From Pseudohoeflea sp964511625 (GTDB taxonomy: Bacteria > Pseudomonadota > Alphaproteobacteria > Rhizobiales > Rhizobiaceae): a stretch of DNA of 64,000 nucleotides. Position 1 is the first letter of the stretch; each line of letters begins with the position of its first letter. Under the pieces are notes generated by a model that was not told the DNA's origin, ran no database searches, and was given only the letters and a program-made list of their open reading frames with translations. The stretch covers positions 62,001-126,000 of the forward strand of contig CAZEJG010000009.1 in the NCBI GenBank assembly GCA_964511625.1, read 5' to 3'. Below, one piece after another: positions 45,164-53,598 of this stretch. The position numbers were made by a program, and so were the translations under genes.

Positions 45164-46117
45164 ATGGGAGAAGGTGTGTTTTCAGCAATCCTGCATGCGA
45201 GCCCCACCGGGGCGCAACTCGCGGTCCGGCGGATGTCCGCCGAGGGCGAACCGCGCGGCGTCGTGCAGATCAACCACGGTCTCGCCGAACACGCCGCCCG
45301 CTACGAGCCCTTCGCGCGCTATCTCGCCGCGCGCGGCTATCACTGCGTCGTCCACGACACCCGCGGCCACGGCATGACGACGGCGCCAGACGCCCTGCCG
45401 CACGAATTCGCCCGCAAGGACGGGGACCGCAAGGTGATCGAGGATATCGACGCGGTCCATGCGCTGATTGCCGAGGCCCATCCGGGGCTGCCGGTGATCT
45501 GCTTCGGCCATTCGCTGGGTGGCACGCTGGCGCTCAACTATGCGGAGACCCACCCCGAGCGTATTGCCGCCCTCGCCGTCTGGAACGCCAACGTGACCGC
45601 CGGCTTCATGGGCAAGGTGGCACAAACGGTGCTTGCCGCCGAAACGATGTTTCTCGGCTCCGACGTCCCCAGCCGGATCCTGCCGAAACTGACTTTCCAG
45701 GCCTGGGGCAAGTCGGTGGCCAATGCGAGGACCGAGTTCGACTGGCTGAGCCGCGACCCGCGCGAGGTGGACGCCTATATCGCCGATCCCGAATGCGGGT
45801 GGGACGGCAATGTCAGCCTCTGGAAGGACATCTTCCAGCTTTTCGAGAAGGCCGCCCACGGCCTTGGCGGTTTGCCAAAGGCCCTGCCGGTCCATCTCTT
45901 GGGTGGAAAAGCCGATCCGGCCACCGAGAACGGCCGCGCCGTGGAACGGCTCGCCGGACAGATGCGCGCCGAGGGGATGACCAACGTCACCCTCACCTTG
46001 CTCGACGACACCCGGCACGAGAGCCTCAACGAGATCAACCGGGCCGAAACCATGGCCGCCTTCGCCGACTGGGCGGATCGCGTAACGGACCCGGACACCG
46101 GTCCCGCCGGCGCCTGA
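45164..46117 (+). CDS. Alpha/beta hydrolase, lysophospholipase/monoacylglycerol-lipase-like
   Basis: A 317-residue cytosolic serine hydrolase. Landmarks are the HG-type oxyanion segment QINHGLAEHAARYEP, HDTRGHGMT, the nucleophile elbow CFGHSLGGT (Ser in GHSLG), and, near the end, LLGGKADPATENG with the acid and DDTRHESLNE with the catalytic His. This is the pattern of PldB/monoglyceride-lipase-like enzymes. Start at the ATG at 45164; the frame extends further upstream but there it overlaps the divergent gene's N-terminus. Ribosome site is weak. Confidence 0.88.
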   Translation: MGEGVFSAILHASPTGAQLAVRRMSAEGEPRGVVQINHGLAEHAARYEPFARYLAARGYHCVVHDTRGHGMTTAPDALPHEFARKDGDRKVIEDIDAVHALIAEAHPGLPVICFGHSLGGTLALNYAETHPERIAALAVWNANVTAGFMGKVAQTVLAAETMFLGSDVPSRILPKLTFQAWGKSVANARTEFDWLSRDPREVDAYIADPECGWDGNVSLWKDIFQLFEKAAHGLGGLPKALPVHLLGGKADPATENGRAVERLAGQMRAEGMTNVTLTLLDDTRHESLNEINRAETMAAFADWADRVTDPDTGPAGA

Positions 46118-46375
46118 ACCACCGGCAAGACTGATAACGGCCTCTACACCAAGCCCGTACAATTTTGCCTGTTCCTGGCTATATTTCGCCTGTCCGTCTT
46201 GTTTCGGACATAGTTTCACGTCATGAAAGGGCATCGAACTTACGGCCCAAGCGACTGCGGTCCGCGCCTTGTGCGCATACTGACGTTTCTACCCCGATTT
46301 CGACACCACCGTTCCGGCAAAGCCTCCGGGCAGAAACGGAACAAAACGCCAGCTATGCACTAAAGGATTATCGCT

Positions 46376-46585
46376 ATGGCTTCCGGTACTGTAAAATGGT
46401 TCAACACCACCAAGGGTTACGGCTTCATTCAGCCGGACGATGGCGGCAACGACGTTTTCGTCCACATCTCGGCTGTTGAGCGCGCCGGCCTCCGTTCGCT
46501 GAACGACGGCCAGAAGGTCAACTACGAAATTGTCCAGGACAAGCGTTCGGGCAAGTCGTCGGCTGACAATCTCTCGGCTGCGTAA
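46376..46585 (+). CDS. cspA: Cold-shock protein (CspA family)
   Basis: A 69-residue single cold-shock domain, a nucleic-acid-binding chaperone. It has GTVKWFNTTKGYGFIQPDDG with the RNP1 motif, then DVFVHISAVERAG with RNP2. AAAGGA lies 8 bases before the ATG. The 258 bases upstream contain no gene and include the promoter and probably the long leader common to cold-shock mRNAs. It ends with a strong terminator; a copy of part of that terminator recurs 1.5 kb downstream. Confidence 0.95.
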   Translation: MASGTVKWFNTTKGYGFIQPDDGGNDVFVHISAVERAGLRSLNDGQKVNYEIVQDKRSGKSSADNLSAA

Positions 46586-46636
46586 GCACCGATCCGAGAT
46601 CGAGACTTTCCGCTCAGCCACGCGCTGACCGGCGAA

Positions 46637-46664
46637 AAGGCGGGGAACTATCCCCGCCTTTTTT
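46637..46664 (+). terminator. Intrinsic terminator of cspA
   Basis: AAGGCGGGG pairs with CCCCGCCTT around a 6-base loop, followed by a run of T, about 50 bases after the cspA stop. Its 3' two thirds are repeated at 48136-48159. Confidence 0.92.
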
Positions 46665-46665
46665 G
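46642..46665 (+). repeat. Left copy of a 24-bp direct repeat flanking the nuclease islet
   Basis: This segment (GGGGAACTATCCCC then GCCTTTTTTG) is identical in 23 of 24 bases to 48136-48159; the only difference is T at 46649 versus C at 48143. The copies are in the same orientation, 1494 bases apart, and bracket a single lower-GC gene. The left copy is part of the complete cspA terminator. Confidence 0.85.
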
Positions 46666-46690
46666 TATGTGGCGAGTCTAAAGCTGTGCG

Positions 46691-48049
46691 CTAGACCTCA
46701 TTGAACGGCAAGGCGCCACCCTCCTCAAGGTCATCCATTTCCAATTCTCCCGGTGCGGGCGCGTCTCGTGGCCTAACAGGCTTAGGAGGAGAAGCCTGCC
46801 AAGCCTTCAAGTTTGCTCCGACCAGATCATAGAATAGCGGTACTAACCTCTCTAAGTCTTCGATGAATGTGCGACGCCCACCAAATCGCTGGCCGGGAGA
46901 TTCGACCATGAGAATTTCAAAGCTGTGCGGGGTTAAGTCGAAATTATCAGTCTGGATAAGTGCGGGATCGTTCCGCAGTTCATGGAGCGATTTCGTAGTC
47001 GGCTGAGCACGTCCAGGCCAGTGAGCACGGATCAGTATTTGCTCGTCTGCCTCGGGCAACATACGGATCAGCCAGTTTACTCTTGCCTTTGTCGACTTCT
47101 TGTCCCCGGGAGCCTTCGTTAGCATGGAGGCTGAAAGGGTCTTTCTCGCTAGATCAATGCAAACATCGATATCGGACGCACAATCCGGCACACGAATTTT
47201 AGATGTAAGCACATTCCCTTGGACTAACGATTCGACTTGCTTCCGTAATTTTCCAACGGGATCATCTTGTAGTTTTCGTTCGACCACGCATTGAACCGTC
47301 CTTCCGATGTGGCTTGATAAATGAAGGCATAGGTCTCGCTCTTCTGCCAACCAACTCGATACGACCTCCTCGACCTCCTCTGAGTTTTTCTTAAGCCGCT
47401 CATCATTAGCCACTGCTTGCACGACCTGCTTCCAAGACGGCGCCATTTGTGTAAACCGCTCAACGCCCGTCGCCGGATGAGCGAGGAAGTCATTCAACTG
47501 AGAGAGGAGATAAGACTGCTCGGAATCCTCGACTTTTTTCTGGTAACCGAGAATCTCCACCATCGTGGCAAGCCAAGTCCATGACCAGTGGAAGAGCGAC
47601 ACCTTGCGAAGCATCACTTTGGGCACCACCACCGGCGAGTGATCAGCACGGCCGACAAACTGGTTTGATATTGTTATAACCGCATCAATACCGTTCGCTT
47701 TGGCAAGTTCGACATATCGCTGCACCTGCCCCTGATCGAGATTATTTTTGCCGACCTTGGCCTCGATCAATGCGGACCAGGACGAACGTCCGTTCTCTAC
47801 GATCAGAAGCCCGTCCGGCCGGCAATCGCTGCTAGTTTTTTCTTTCATAACGACTTCCGTAAAAGCGCGGATTTTAGTTCGAGACCCCACCTTCTGGTTA
47901 ACCGAACCTAGAACCTCCTTGGCCAACTCAGGTATCTGGGTCAGGACTGCGAGGAAAATTGAGGCGACACGTTTCTCACGGCTGGTTTCCGCCAACACTG
48001 GAAAGAGTCGAGCCTCGTCCCCGCTTAAAATAAAGTCTGGTTTATCCAT
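46691..48049 (-). CDS. PD-(D/E)XK-nuclease-like protein of unknown function
   Basis: A 452-residue protein I cannot name. Residues about 75-100 hold a PD-(D/E)XK-type core: RPDGLLIVENG, then SALIEAKVGKNNLDQGQVQRY, where the Asp, the Glu-x-Lys and the following Gln are in the usual order and spacing. The remainder (about 180-430) is helical and charged without recognisable domain. Its GC content is visibly lower than that of its neighbours, its codon use is less biased, and it stands alone between cspA and terC with a terminator-derived direct repeat on both sides. All this points to acquisition by horizontal transfer. Stand-alone nucleases of this type often serve in defence against foreign DNA, but no partner gene is present. 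Confidence 0.8.
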   Translation of the reverse strand: MDKPDFILSGDEARLFPVLAETSREKRVASIFLAVLTQIPELAKEVLGSVNQKVGSRTKIRAFTEVVMKEKTSSDCRPDGLLIVENGRSSWSALIEAKVGKNNLDQGQVQRYVELAKANGIDAVITISNQFVGRADHSPVVVPKVMLRKVSLFHWSWTWLATMVEILGYQKKVEDSEQSYLLSQLNDFLAHPATGVERFTQMAPSWKQVVQAVANDERLKKNSEEVEEVVSSWLAEERDLCLHLSSHIGRTVQCVVERKLQDDPVGKLRKQVESLVQGNVLTSKIRVPDCASDIDVCIDLARKTLSASMLTKAPGDKKSTKARVNWLIRMLPEADEQILIRAHWPGRAQPTTKSLHELRNDPALIQTDNFDLTPHSFEILMVESPGQRFGGRRTFIEDLERLVPLFYDLVGANLKAWQASPPKPVRPRDAPAPGELEMDDLEEGGALPFNEV

Positions 48050-48135
48050 TGCTTCAGCTCCCCCTGTACAACCAAGAATAATACTGAGCTATCGTTGCGC
48101 GCAACTTCTCGACACAGCGAAAGGCACATGGGCAA

Positions 48136-48159
48136 GGGGAACCATCCCCGCCTTTTTTG
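48136..48159 (+). repeat. Right copy of the 24-bp direct repeat flanking the nuclease islet
   Basis: Near-identical to 46642-46665 (one mismatch), 87 bases beyond the nuclease-like start codon. Here the 5' side of the stem is cut short, so the hairpin is weaker (GGGG with CCCC, plus GGC with GCC across a 2-base bulge). Outside the 24 bases the flanks differ. The gap 48050-48305 holds no other feature. Confidence 0.85.
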
Positions 48160-48305
48160 ATTCAGGCCTTATGCCCAGTCCGTGGAGGTGTCCCGCGGGC
48201 GGGGCGGGCCTTGCCGCTCCAGAGCCGCTGGTGTAGCCAGTCGTGCAGGCGTTGAGGCCGGACATCTTCCGGCACCGACCCCACCGGCACGAGAGGAGTG
48301 ACCCC

Positions 48306-49130
48306 TTGGAGATGATCGCCGAAGTCTTTTCCGTCGAACACCTGATGACGTTTCTGGTGCTGACGGCACTCGAAACCGTGCTCGGCTTCGACAACCTTCT
48401 CTACATCTCGATCGAGGCGCAGCGCGTGCCCGAAGCCGCCCGTTCCATGGTGCGCCGCTGGGGCATCATCCTCGCAATCGGCCTGCGCATCGTCTTGCTG
48501 TTCGTCGTGCTGCAGCTGATCGAGGCGTTCCAGGACCCGCTGTTCCATATCGATTTCGCACCGGTGGTCGTGGGGGACGTATCGGGCCACGCGCTGATCG
48601 TGCTCGCCGGGGGTGTTTTCCTGATCTACACCGCCCTCAAGGAAATCGCTCACATGATGACGCTCGAGGAGCACGAGGACAGCGAGCAGCGCGCCGCCAC
48701 CCGCTCGGTGGGGACCGCGCTCTTCTGGATCGTGGCGATGAACGTTGTCTTCTCCTTCGACACGGTGCTCTCGGCAGTGGCTCTGACCCACAACTTCATC
48801 GTCATGACCGCGGCGATCATCGTCTCCGGCGCGCTGATGGTGCTGATGGCAGACGCGGTCGCCAACTTCCTAAAGCGGAACCGAATGTACGAGGTGCTCG
48901 GCCTCTTCGTGCTGCTGCTCGTCGGCGTCATGCTGATGAGCGAGGGCGGCCATCTGGGTCACCTGACCTTCTTCGGCTACGAGATCGTGGCGATGTCGAA
49001 GGCGACCTTCTACTTCGTGCTGGTCACGATGGTTCTCGTCGAGATCGTCCAGGGCCGTTACCAGCGCAAGCTGATGCGCGAAAAGGAAAGACTGGCCCGC
49101 CACAAGAAGGAAATGATGACGAATGCCTGA
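48306..49130 (+). CDS. TerC-family integral membrane protein
   Basis: A 274-residue protein with about seven to eight hydrophobic helices, related to TerC and Alx-type metal-ion exporters. The two acidic intramembrane motifs of the family are present: ETVLGFDNLLYISI (about residues 22-35) and NVVFSFDTVLSAVAL (about 140-155), whose Asp residues are the likely metal ligands. Start is probably the TTG at 48306, which has AGAGGAG 7 bases upstream; the ATG two codons later is an alternative. Its 3' end overlaps the CoA-transferase gene by 8 bases. Confidence 0.88.
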   Translation: MEMIAEVFSVEHLMTFLVLTALETVLGFDNLLYISIEAQRVPEAARSMVRRWGIILAIGLRIVLLFVVLQLIEAFQDPLFHIDFAPVVVGDVSGHALIVLAGGVFLIYTALKEIAHMMTLEEHEDSEQRAATRSVGTALFWIVAMNVVFSFDTVLSAVALTHNFIVMTAAIIVSGALMVLMADAVANFLKRNRMYEVLGLFVLLLVGVMLMSEGGHLGHLTFFGYEIVAMSKATFYFVLVTMVLVEIVQGRYQRKLMREKERLARHKKEMMTNA

Positions 49131-50313
49131 GGCCCCGCTTCACGGCATCCGGGTCATCGAACTCGCCCGCATCCTGGCCGGTCCATGGGCCGGCCAGATC
49201 CTTGCCGATCTCGGCGCCGACGTCATCAAGATCGAAAAGCCCGGCGAAGGCGACGACACCCGCCGCTGGGGCCCGCCCTTCGTGCAAGGTGCCGACGGCG
49301 CCGATCTCTCGGCCGCCTACTATCATGCGGCCAATCGCGGCAAGCGCTCGGTAGCGATCGATATCGCCAGCCCCGAGGGTGCGGAGACGGTACGCAAGCT
49401 GATCGCCGGCGCCGACGTCGTCATCGAGAACTTCAAGGTCGGCGGTCTGAAGAAATACGGGCTCGACTACGAGAGCCTGAAGTCCGTCAATCCGCGCCTC
49501 GTCTACTGCTCGATCACCGGCTTCGGCCAGACCGGACCTTACGCCCCGCGCGCCGGCTACGATTTCATCATCCAGGCCATGGCCGGCATGATGTCGGTGA
49601 CCGGCCCGAAGGACGGCGAGCCGCAAAAGGCGGGCGTGGCGATCACCGACATCTTCACCGGGCTCTACAGCGTGATTGCGATCCAGGCCGCTTTGCGTCA
49701 CGCGGAGAAGACCGGGGAAGGTCAATGGATCGACATGGCGCTGATGGACACCCAGGCCGGCGTCATGGCCAACCAGAACCTCAATTTCCTCGTCTCCGGT
49801 ATCGCGCCGTCGCGGATGGGGAATGCCCACCCCAACATCGCGCCCTACGAGGTGTTCCCCGTCGCCGACGGGCACGTGATCATCGCGGTCGGCAATGACG
49901 GCCAGTTTCAGCGGCTGTGCGGCCTGCTGGGCGCCGGCGACATGGCGACCGATGCCGAGTTCGCCACCAATCCCGGCCGGGTGGCGGCGCGCGACCGGCT
50001 GCGCTCGAGCCTGGTCACGGAACTGGCAAGATGGACGAAGGCCGATTTCCTCGCGGCCTGCGAGGCGGCCCATGTGCCTGCCGGGCCGATCAACACGATC
50101 GAGGAAATGTTCGCCGACCCGCAGATGGTCGCCCGCGGACTGCGCCACGACCTCACCGACGCGGCGGGCACGCGGATCCCCGGCGTGCGCACGCCGATCC
50201 TGCTGCCGGCCTCGCCGCTGGTCTACGACCGGCCAAGCCCCCGGCTCGGCGAACATACCGACGAGGTTCTCTCCGAACTCTCGAGCTCCACGAAAGACGG
50301 ACACAGATCATGA
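49123..50313 (+). CDS. CaiB/BaiF-family (class III) CoA-transferase
   Basis: A 396-residue cytosolic enzyme that moves CoA between carboxylic acids through an aspartyl-CoA intermediate. The start GIRVIELARILAGPWAGQIL, ADVIKIEKPGEGDDTR with the following GPPF, and NRGKRSVAIDI are standard, and the catalytic Asp lies in WIDMALMDTQAG (about residue 205-216). AAGGA is 10 bases before the ATG, inside terC. The TPP-enzyme start overlaps its stop (ATGA), so both are translationally coupled and likely work in one pathway. The acyl substrates are not evident. Confidence 0.92.
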   Translation: MPEAPLHGIRVIELARILAGPWAGQILADLGADVIKIEKPGEGDDTRRWGPPFVQGADGADLSAAYYHAANRGKRSVAIDIASPEGAETVRKLIAGADVVIENFKVGGLKKYGLDYESLKSVNPRLVYCSITGFGQTGPYAPRAGYDFIIQAMAGMMSVTGPKDGEPQKAGVAITDIFTGLYSVIAIQAALRHAEKTGEGQWIDMALMDTQAGVMANQNLNFLVSGIAPSRMGNAHPNIAPYEVFPVADGHVIIAVGNDGQFQRLCGLLGAGDMATDAEFATNPGRVAARDRLRSSLVTELARWTKADFLAACEAAHVPAGPINTIEEMFADPQMVARGLRHDLTDAAGTRIPGVRTPILLPASPLVYDRPSPRLGEHTDEVLSELSSSTKDGHRS

Positions 50314-51980
50314 CGAATACCCCCCGGACCGGCGGCCAGCTGATCGTCGACAGCCTCGCGGCCAACGGCGTGAGCCACGTCTTCTCGGTGCCCGGCGAGA
50401 GTTTTCTCGCCGTGCTCGACGCGCTCTACGACGCCGAGATCGAGACGGTCGTCTGCCGGCAGGAGGGTGGCGCTGCGATGATGGCGGATGCCTGGGGCAA
50501 GATGACGGGAGAGCCAGGCATCTGCTTCGTCACCCGCGGTCCCGGCGCCTCCAATGCCACCGCCGGGCTTCATATCGCCATGCAGGATTCCACCCCGATG
50601 ATCCTGTTCATCGGACAGGTGCAGCGCGACGCCCGCGAGCGCGAGGCCTTCCAGGAATTGGAATACCGCCGCGCCTTTACCGAATATGCCAAGTGGGTCG
50701 CCGAGATCGACGATCCAGCCCGCATTCCCGAATTCATCACCCGCGCTTTCGCCGTGGCCACCTCCGGACGTCCGGGTCCCGTGGTGCTGGCGCTGCCTGA
50801 GGACATGCTGCGCGAAACGGTAAGCACTCCGGTCCAGCCGCAGCCCTACCGGCCGGTGCCGATCCATCCGGGTCAGCACGAGATGCAGGAACTCGGCACG
50901 CTTCTGAGCAATGCCGAACGACCGGTGGTCATCCTCGGCGGCTCGCGCTGGACCGAGCGCGCCAAGTCGGTCATGGAGACTGCCGCCGAGAAGGCCGCCT
51001 TCCCCGTGGGCTGCTCGTTCCGCCGCCAGATGCTGTTCGACCACCTCCACCCCTCCTATGCCGGCGATGTCGGGATCGGCATCAATCCGGCGCTGGGCAA
51101 GGAGATCCGCGAGGCCGATCTGGTCGTGCTCATCGGCGGCCGCCTGTCGGAGATGCCGTCCTCGGGCTACACGCTCCTCGACATCCCCTACCCCGCCCAG
51201 ACTTTCGTCCACGTCCATCCAGACTCCGGGGAACTGGGTCGGGTCTACAAGCCGGATCTCGCCATCTGCGCCGATCCCACCTCCTTTGCCGAAGCGTTCG
51301 CCACCCTCGACCTGACCGGTGCCGAGACCCGCAGCGAACGCACCGCGCGCATGCACCAGTCCTATCTCGACTGGTCGACGCCGCCGGAAAGCGGTCCCGA
51401 CGGCGTGCACATGGGCGCGGTGATGGCCTGGATCGAAGAGAACCTTCCGCCCGAAACGATCTTCACCAACGGCGCAGGCAACTACGCGACATGGCTGCAC
51501 CGCTTTCACCGCTTCCGCAATTTCGCCACCCAGGCCGCCCCGACCTCGGGCTCGATGGGCTACGGACTGCCCGGCGCGATCGGCGCGGCGCTCGCCTCGC
51601 CGGGCAAGCCGGTGGTCAATTTCGCCGGCGACGGCTGCTTCCTGATGACCGGTCAGGAATTCGCGACAGCCGTGCGCTACGAACTTCCGATCATCACGGT
51701 GCTCGTGAACAATTCCATGTACGGCACGATCCGCATGCACCAGGAGCGCGACTATCCCGCGCGCCAGAGCGGCACGGCGCTGACCAACCCGGATTTCGCG
51801 GCCTATGCCCGCGCCTTCGGCGGCCATGGCGAAATCGTGGAAAAGACCGAGGACTTCGCGGCCGCCTTCGAACGCGCAAGGGAGAGCGGCCTGCCGGCGA
51901 TCATCGAGATCCGGCAGAATCCCGAAGCGATCACACCGGCGCGAACGCTGTCGGAAATCCGCGGTTCGGGGAAGAAGTGA
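50310..51980 (+). CDS. Thiamine-pyrophosphate-dependent enzyme, acetolactate-synthase-like
   Basis: A 556-residue three-domain TPP enzyme. The catalytic Glu is in CRQEGGAAMMADAWG (about residue 50), the middle domain starts near VPIHPGQHEM, and the C-terminal domain has the TPP/Mg motif GDGCFLMTGQEFATAVRYEL followed by VNNSMYGT. It resembles the IlvB/BFDC group more than oxalyl-CoA decarboxylase. Coupling with the CoA-transferase suggests a joint role in degrading a small organic acid. The reaction cannot be fixed; no regulatory subunit (IlvN) is adjacent, which argues against valine biosynthesis. Confidence 0.88.
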   Translation: MTNTPRTGGQLIVDSLAANGVSHVFSVPGESFLAVLDALYDAEIETVVCRQEGGAAMMADAWGKMTGEPGICFVTRGPGASNATAGLHIAMQDSTPMILFIGQVQRDAREREAFQELEYRRAFTEYAKWVAEIDDPARIPEFITRAFAVATSGRPGPVVLALPEDMLRETVSTPVQPQPYRPVPIHPGQHEMQELGTLLSNAERPVVILGGSRWTERAKSVMETAAEKAAFPVGCSFRRQMLFDHLHPSYAGDVGIGINPALGKEIREADLVVLIGGRLSEMPSSGYTLLDIPYPAQTFVHVHPDSGELGRVYKPDLAICADPTSFAEAFATLDLTGAETRSERTARMHQSYLDWSTPPESGPDGVHMGAVMAWIEENLPPETIFTNGAGNYATWLHRFHRFRNFATQAAPTSGSMGYGLPGAIGAALASPGKPVVNFAGDGCFLMTGQEFATAVRYELPIITVLVNNSMYGTIRMHQERDYPARQSGTALTNPDFAAYARAFGGHGEIVEKTEDFAAAFERARESGLPAIIEIRQNPEAITPARTLSEIRGSGKK

Positions 51981-52117
51981 CGGCCGGTCGAAGCGAACTC
52001 CGGATTTTTTGATTAAAGGAGTATTGAACTTTGGCCGTCGCCTGTCGACATTGAAGAGGCAGAACACGCACCACCGCGAGGGTTTCCCCCGAGGCGGCCG
52101 ACGACAAAGGAGAGACC

Positions 52118-52966
52118 ATGTCCGAGAGCACCTATACACCCCCCAAGGTCTGGGAATGGAAAAAGGGAAACGGCGGCCAGTTCGCCAACATCAACCGGCC
52201 CATCGCCGGCCCCACCCATGACAAGGAACTGCCGATCGGCAAGCACCCGCTGCAGCTCTATTCGCTGGGCACGCCCAACGGCGTGAAGGTGACGATCATG
52301 CTCGAGGAGCTTCTGGCCAAGGGTCACAAGGGCGCGGAATACGACGCATGGCTGATCGACATCGGCGAAGGCGACCAGTTCGGCTCGGGCTTTGTCGACG
52401 TCAATCCGAACTCCAAGATTCCTGCGCTGATGGATCACTCGACCAACCCGCCGACGCGGGTGTTCGAATCCGGGTCGATCCTTCTCTATCTGGCCGAAAA
52501 ATTCGGCGAGTTCCTCCCCGAGGACCCCGCCAAGCGCACCGAGGCGCTCAACTGGCTCTTCTGGCAGATGGGTTCGGCACCCTATCTCGGCGGCGGCTTC
52601 GGCCACTTCTACGCCTATGCGCCGATCAAGATCGAATATGCGATCGACCGCTTCTCCATGGAGGTCAAGCGCCAGCTCGACGTGCTCGACCGGCGGCTGG
52701 CGGAATCCCGCTTCCTCGGCGGTGACGACTACACCATCGCCGACATCGCCACCTGGCCCTGGTATGGCCGACTTGCGACCGGCGGCGCCTATGGGGATTC
52801 GGCGGAATTCCTCCAGACCCACGAGTACAAGAACGTGCTGCGCTGGCAGGCCGAGATCGCTGAACGTCCCGCGGTCAAGCGCGGCGACCGCGTCAACAAG
52901 AAGGGCGAAAACGATCTGCGCGAGCGCCACGACGCCTCCGAGATCGATGCAATCCTGAAGAAGTAG
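52118..52966 (+). CDS. yghU: Glutathione-dependent disulfide-bond oxidoreductase YghU
   Basis: A 282-residue Nu-class GST-like enzyme with disulfide-bond reductase activity in E. coli. The sequence closely follows YghU by eye: AKGNGGQ-like N-terminus with FANINRPIAGPTHDKELPIG, then HPLQLYSLGTPNGVKVTIML, NPNSKIPALMDHSTNPP and VFESGSILLYLAEKFGEFLP. The C-terminal helical domain has GGGFGHFYAYAPIKIEYAID and ERPAVKRGDRVN. Ribosome site AAAGGAGAG precedes the ATG. A strong hairpin lies just after its stop. Confidence 0.93.
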   Translation: MSESTYTPPKVWEWKKGNGGQFANINRPIAGPTHDKELPIGKHPLQLYSLGTPNGVKVTIMLEELLAKGHKGAEYDAWLIDIGEGDQFGSGFVDVNPNSKIPALMDHSTNPPTRVFESGSILLYLAEKFGEFLPEDPAKRTEALNWLFWQMGSAPYLGGGFGHFYAYAPIKIEYAIDRFSMEVKRQLDVLDRRLAESRFLGGDDYTIADIATWPWYGRLATGGAYGDSAEFLQTHEYKNVLRWQAEIAERPAVKRGDRVNKKGENDLRERHDASEIDAILKK

Positions 52967-52987
52967 GTTTCTCACCGAGACCAGACA

Positions 52988-53018
52988 AAAACGCCCGGGA
53001 TCATCTCCCGGGCGTTTT
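52988..53018. terminator. Bidirectional terminator between yghU and the DUF442 gene
   Basis: A perfect 13-bp stem (AAAACGCCCGGGA with TCCCGGGCGTTTT) and 5-base loop between convergent genes. A-run and T-run on the two sides give a U-tract in both directions. Confidence 0.9.
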
Positions 53019-53044
53019 CGTATCGAATGGTCCGCCTGCGAACA

Positions 53045-53389
53045 TCAGCCGCCGCGCAGCCGCTCCGCCTGCTGGTGGATCACTGTAGAGCGGGCGCCCG
53101 AACGGCAATAGCCGAGCATCGGCTTGTCCATCTCCTCAAGCGCATCGACCATGCCGGTGACCGCTTCGGGCGTCACGCCCATCTGGCCGATCGGGATATG
53201 GCGCGCCTCGATGCCGAGTTCCTCGGCCGCGTGGCGAACGCTTTCGAATGTCGGCTGACCCGGCTGCTCGTGGTCGGGACGGTTGCAGACGATCGAGCGG
53301 AAACCGGCGGCCTTCAGCGCCGGAAGGTCCTCTGCGGCGATCTGGCCGGTGACCGAGTAGTCCTCGGTGATCTGGCGGATGTCATCCAT
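53045..53389 (-). CDS. DUF442/beta-lactamase-hydrolase-like phosphatase-fold protein
   Basis: A 114-residue protein of the TIGR01244/DUF442 group, with a dual-specificity-phosphatase fold. IRQITEDYSVTGQIAAEDL forms the N-terminus and LGYCRSGARSTVIH near the end is the P-loop CX5R with the catalytic Cys and Arg. In other bacteria such domains occur with sulfide metabolism or fused to a metallo-beta-lactamase fold (Blh). No such partner is near. The ATG at 53389 gives the family N-terminus; the frame is open to 53461. Confidence 0.85.
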   Translation of the reverse strand: MDDIRQITEDYSVTGQIAAEDLPALKAAGFRSIVCNRPDHEQPGQPTFESVRHAAEELGIEARHIPIGQMGVTPEAVTGMVDALEEMDKPMLGYCRSGARSTVIHQQAERLRGG

Positions 53390-53598
53390 GGAATAGGTCC
53401 GTGGTTGGAATGCGGTTGCCAGAGGTGTAAGGCCCGCGCCCGGCGAGGTCAATCGCATCATGCGGCTCGGGCTTACCCGGCAGCCGCCCGCGACGGCCTG
53501 TCCGAGTTGACGCTAAAACCTGCATCGAATAGTCAAGATTTCGCGCTCGCGCCGCGAGCGCCTGCGCCACCGCAAGGCCAACACCCGGGGACCCCATT

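Noticed and set aside
49123..51980. Oxalate degradation operon (frc-oxc)
   Set aside because: The TPP enzyme has an acetolactate-synthase-like active-site region (CRQEGG) rather than the RHEQHAG pattern of oxalyl-CoA decarboxylase, so a specific oxalate call is not justified.
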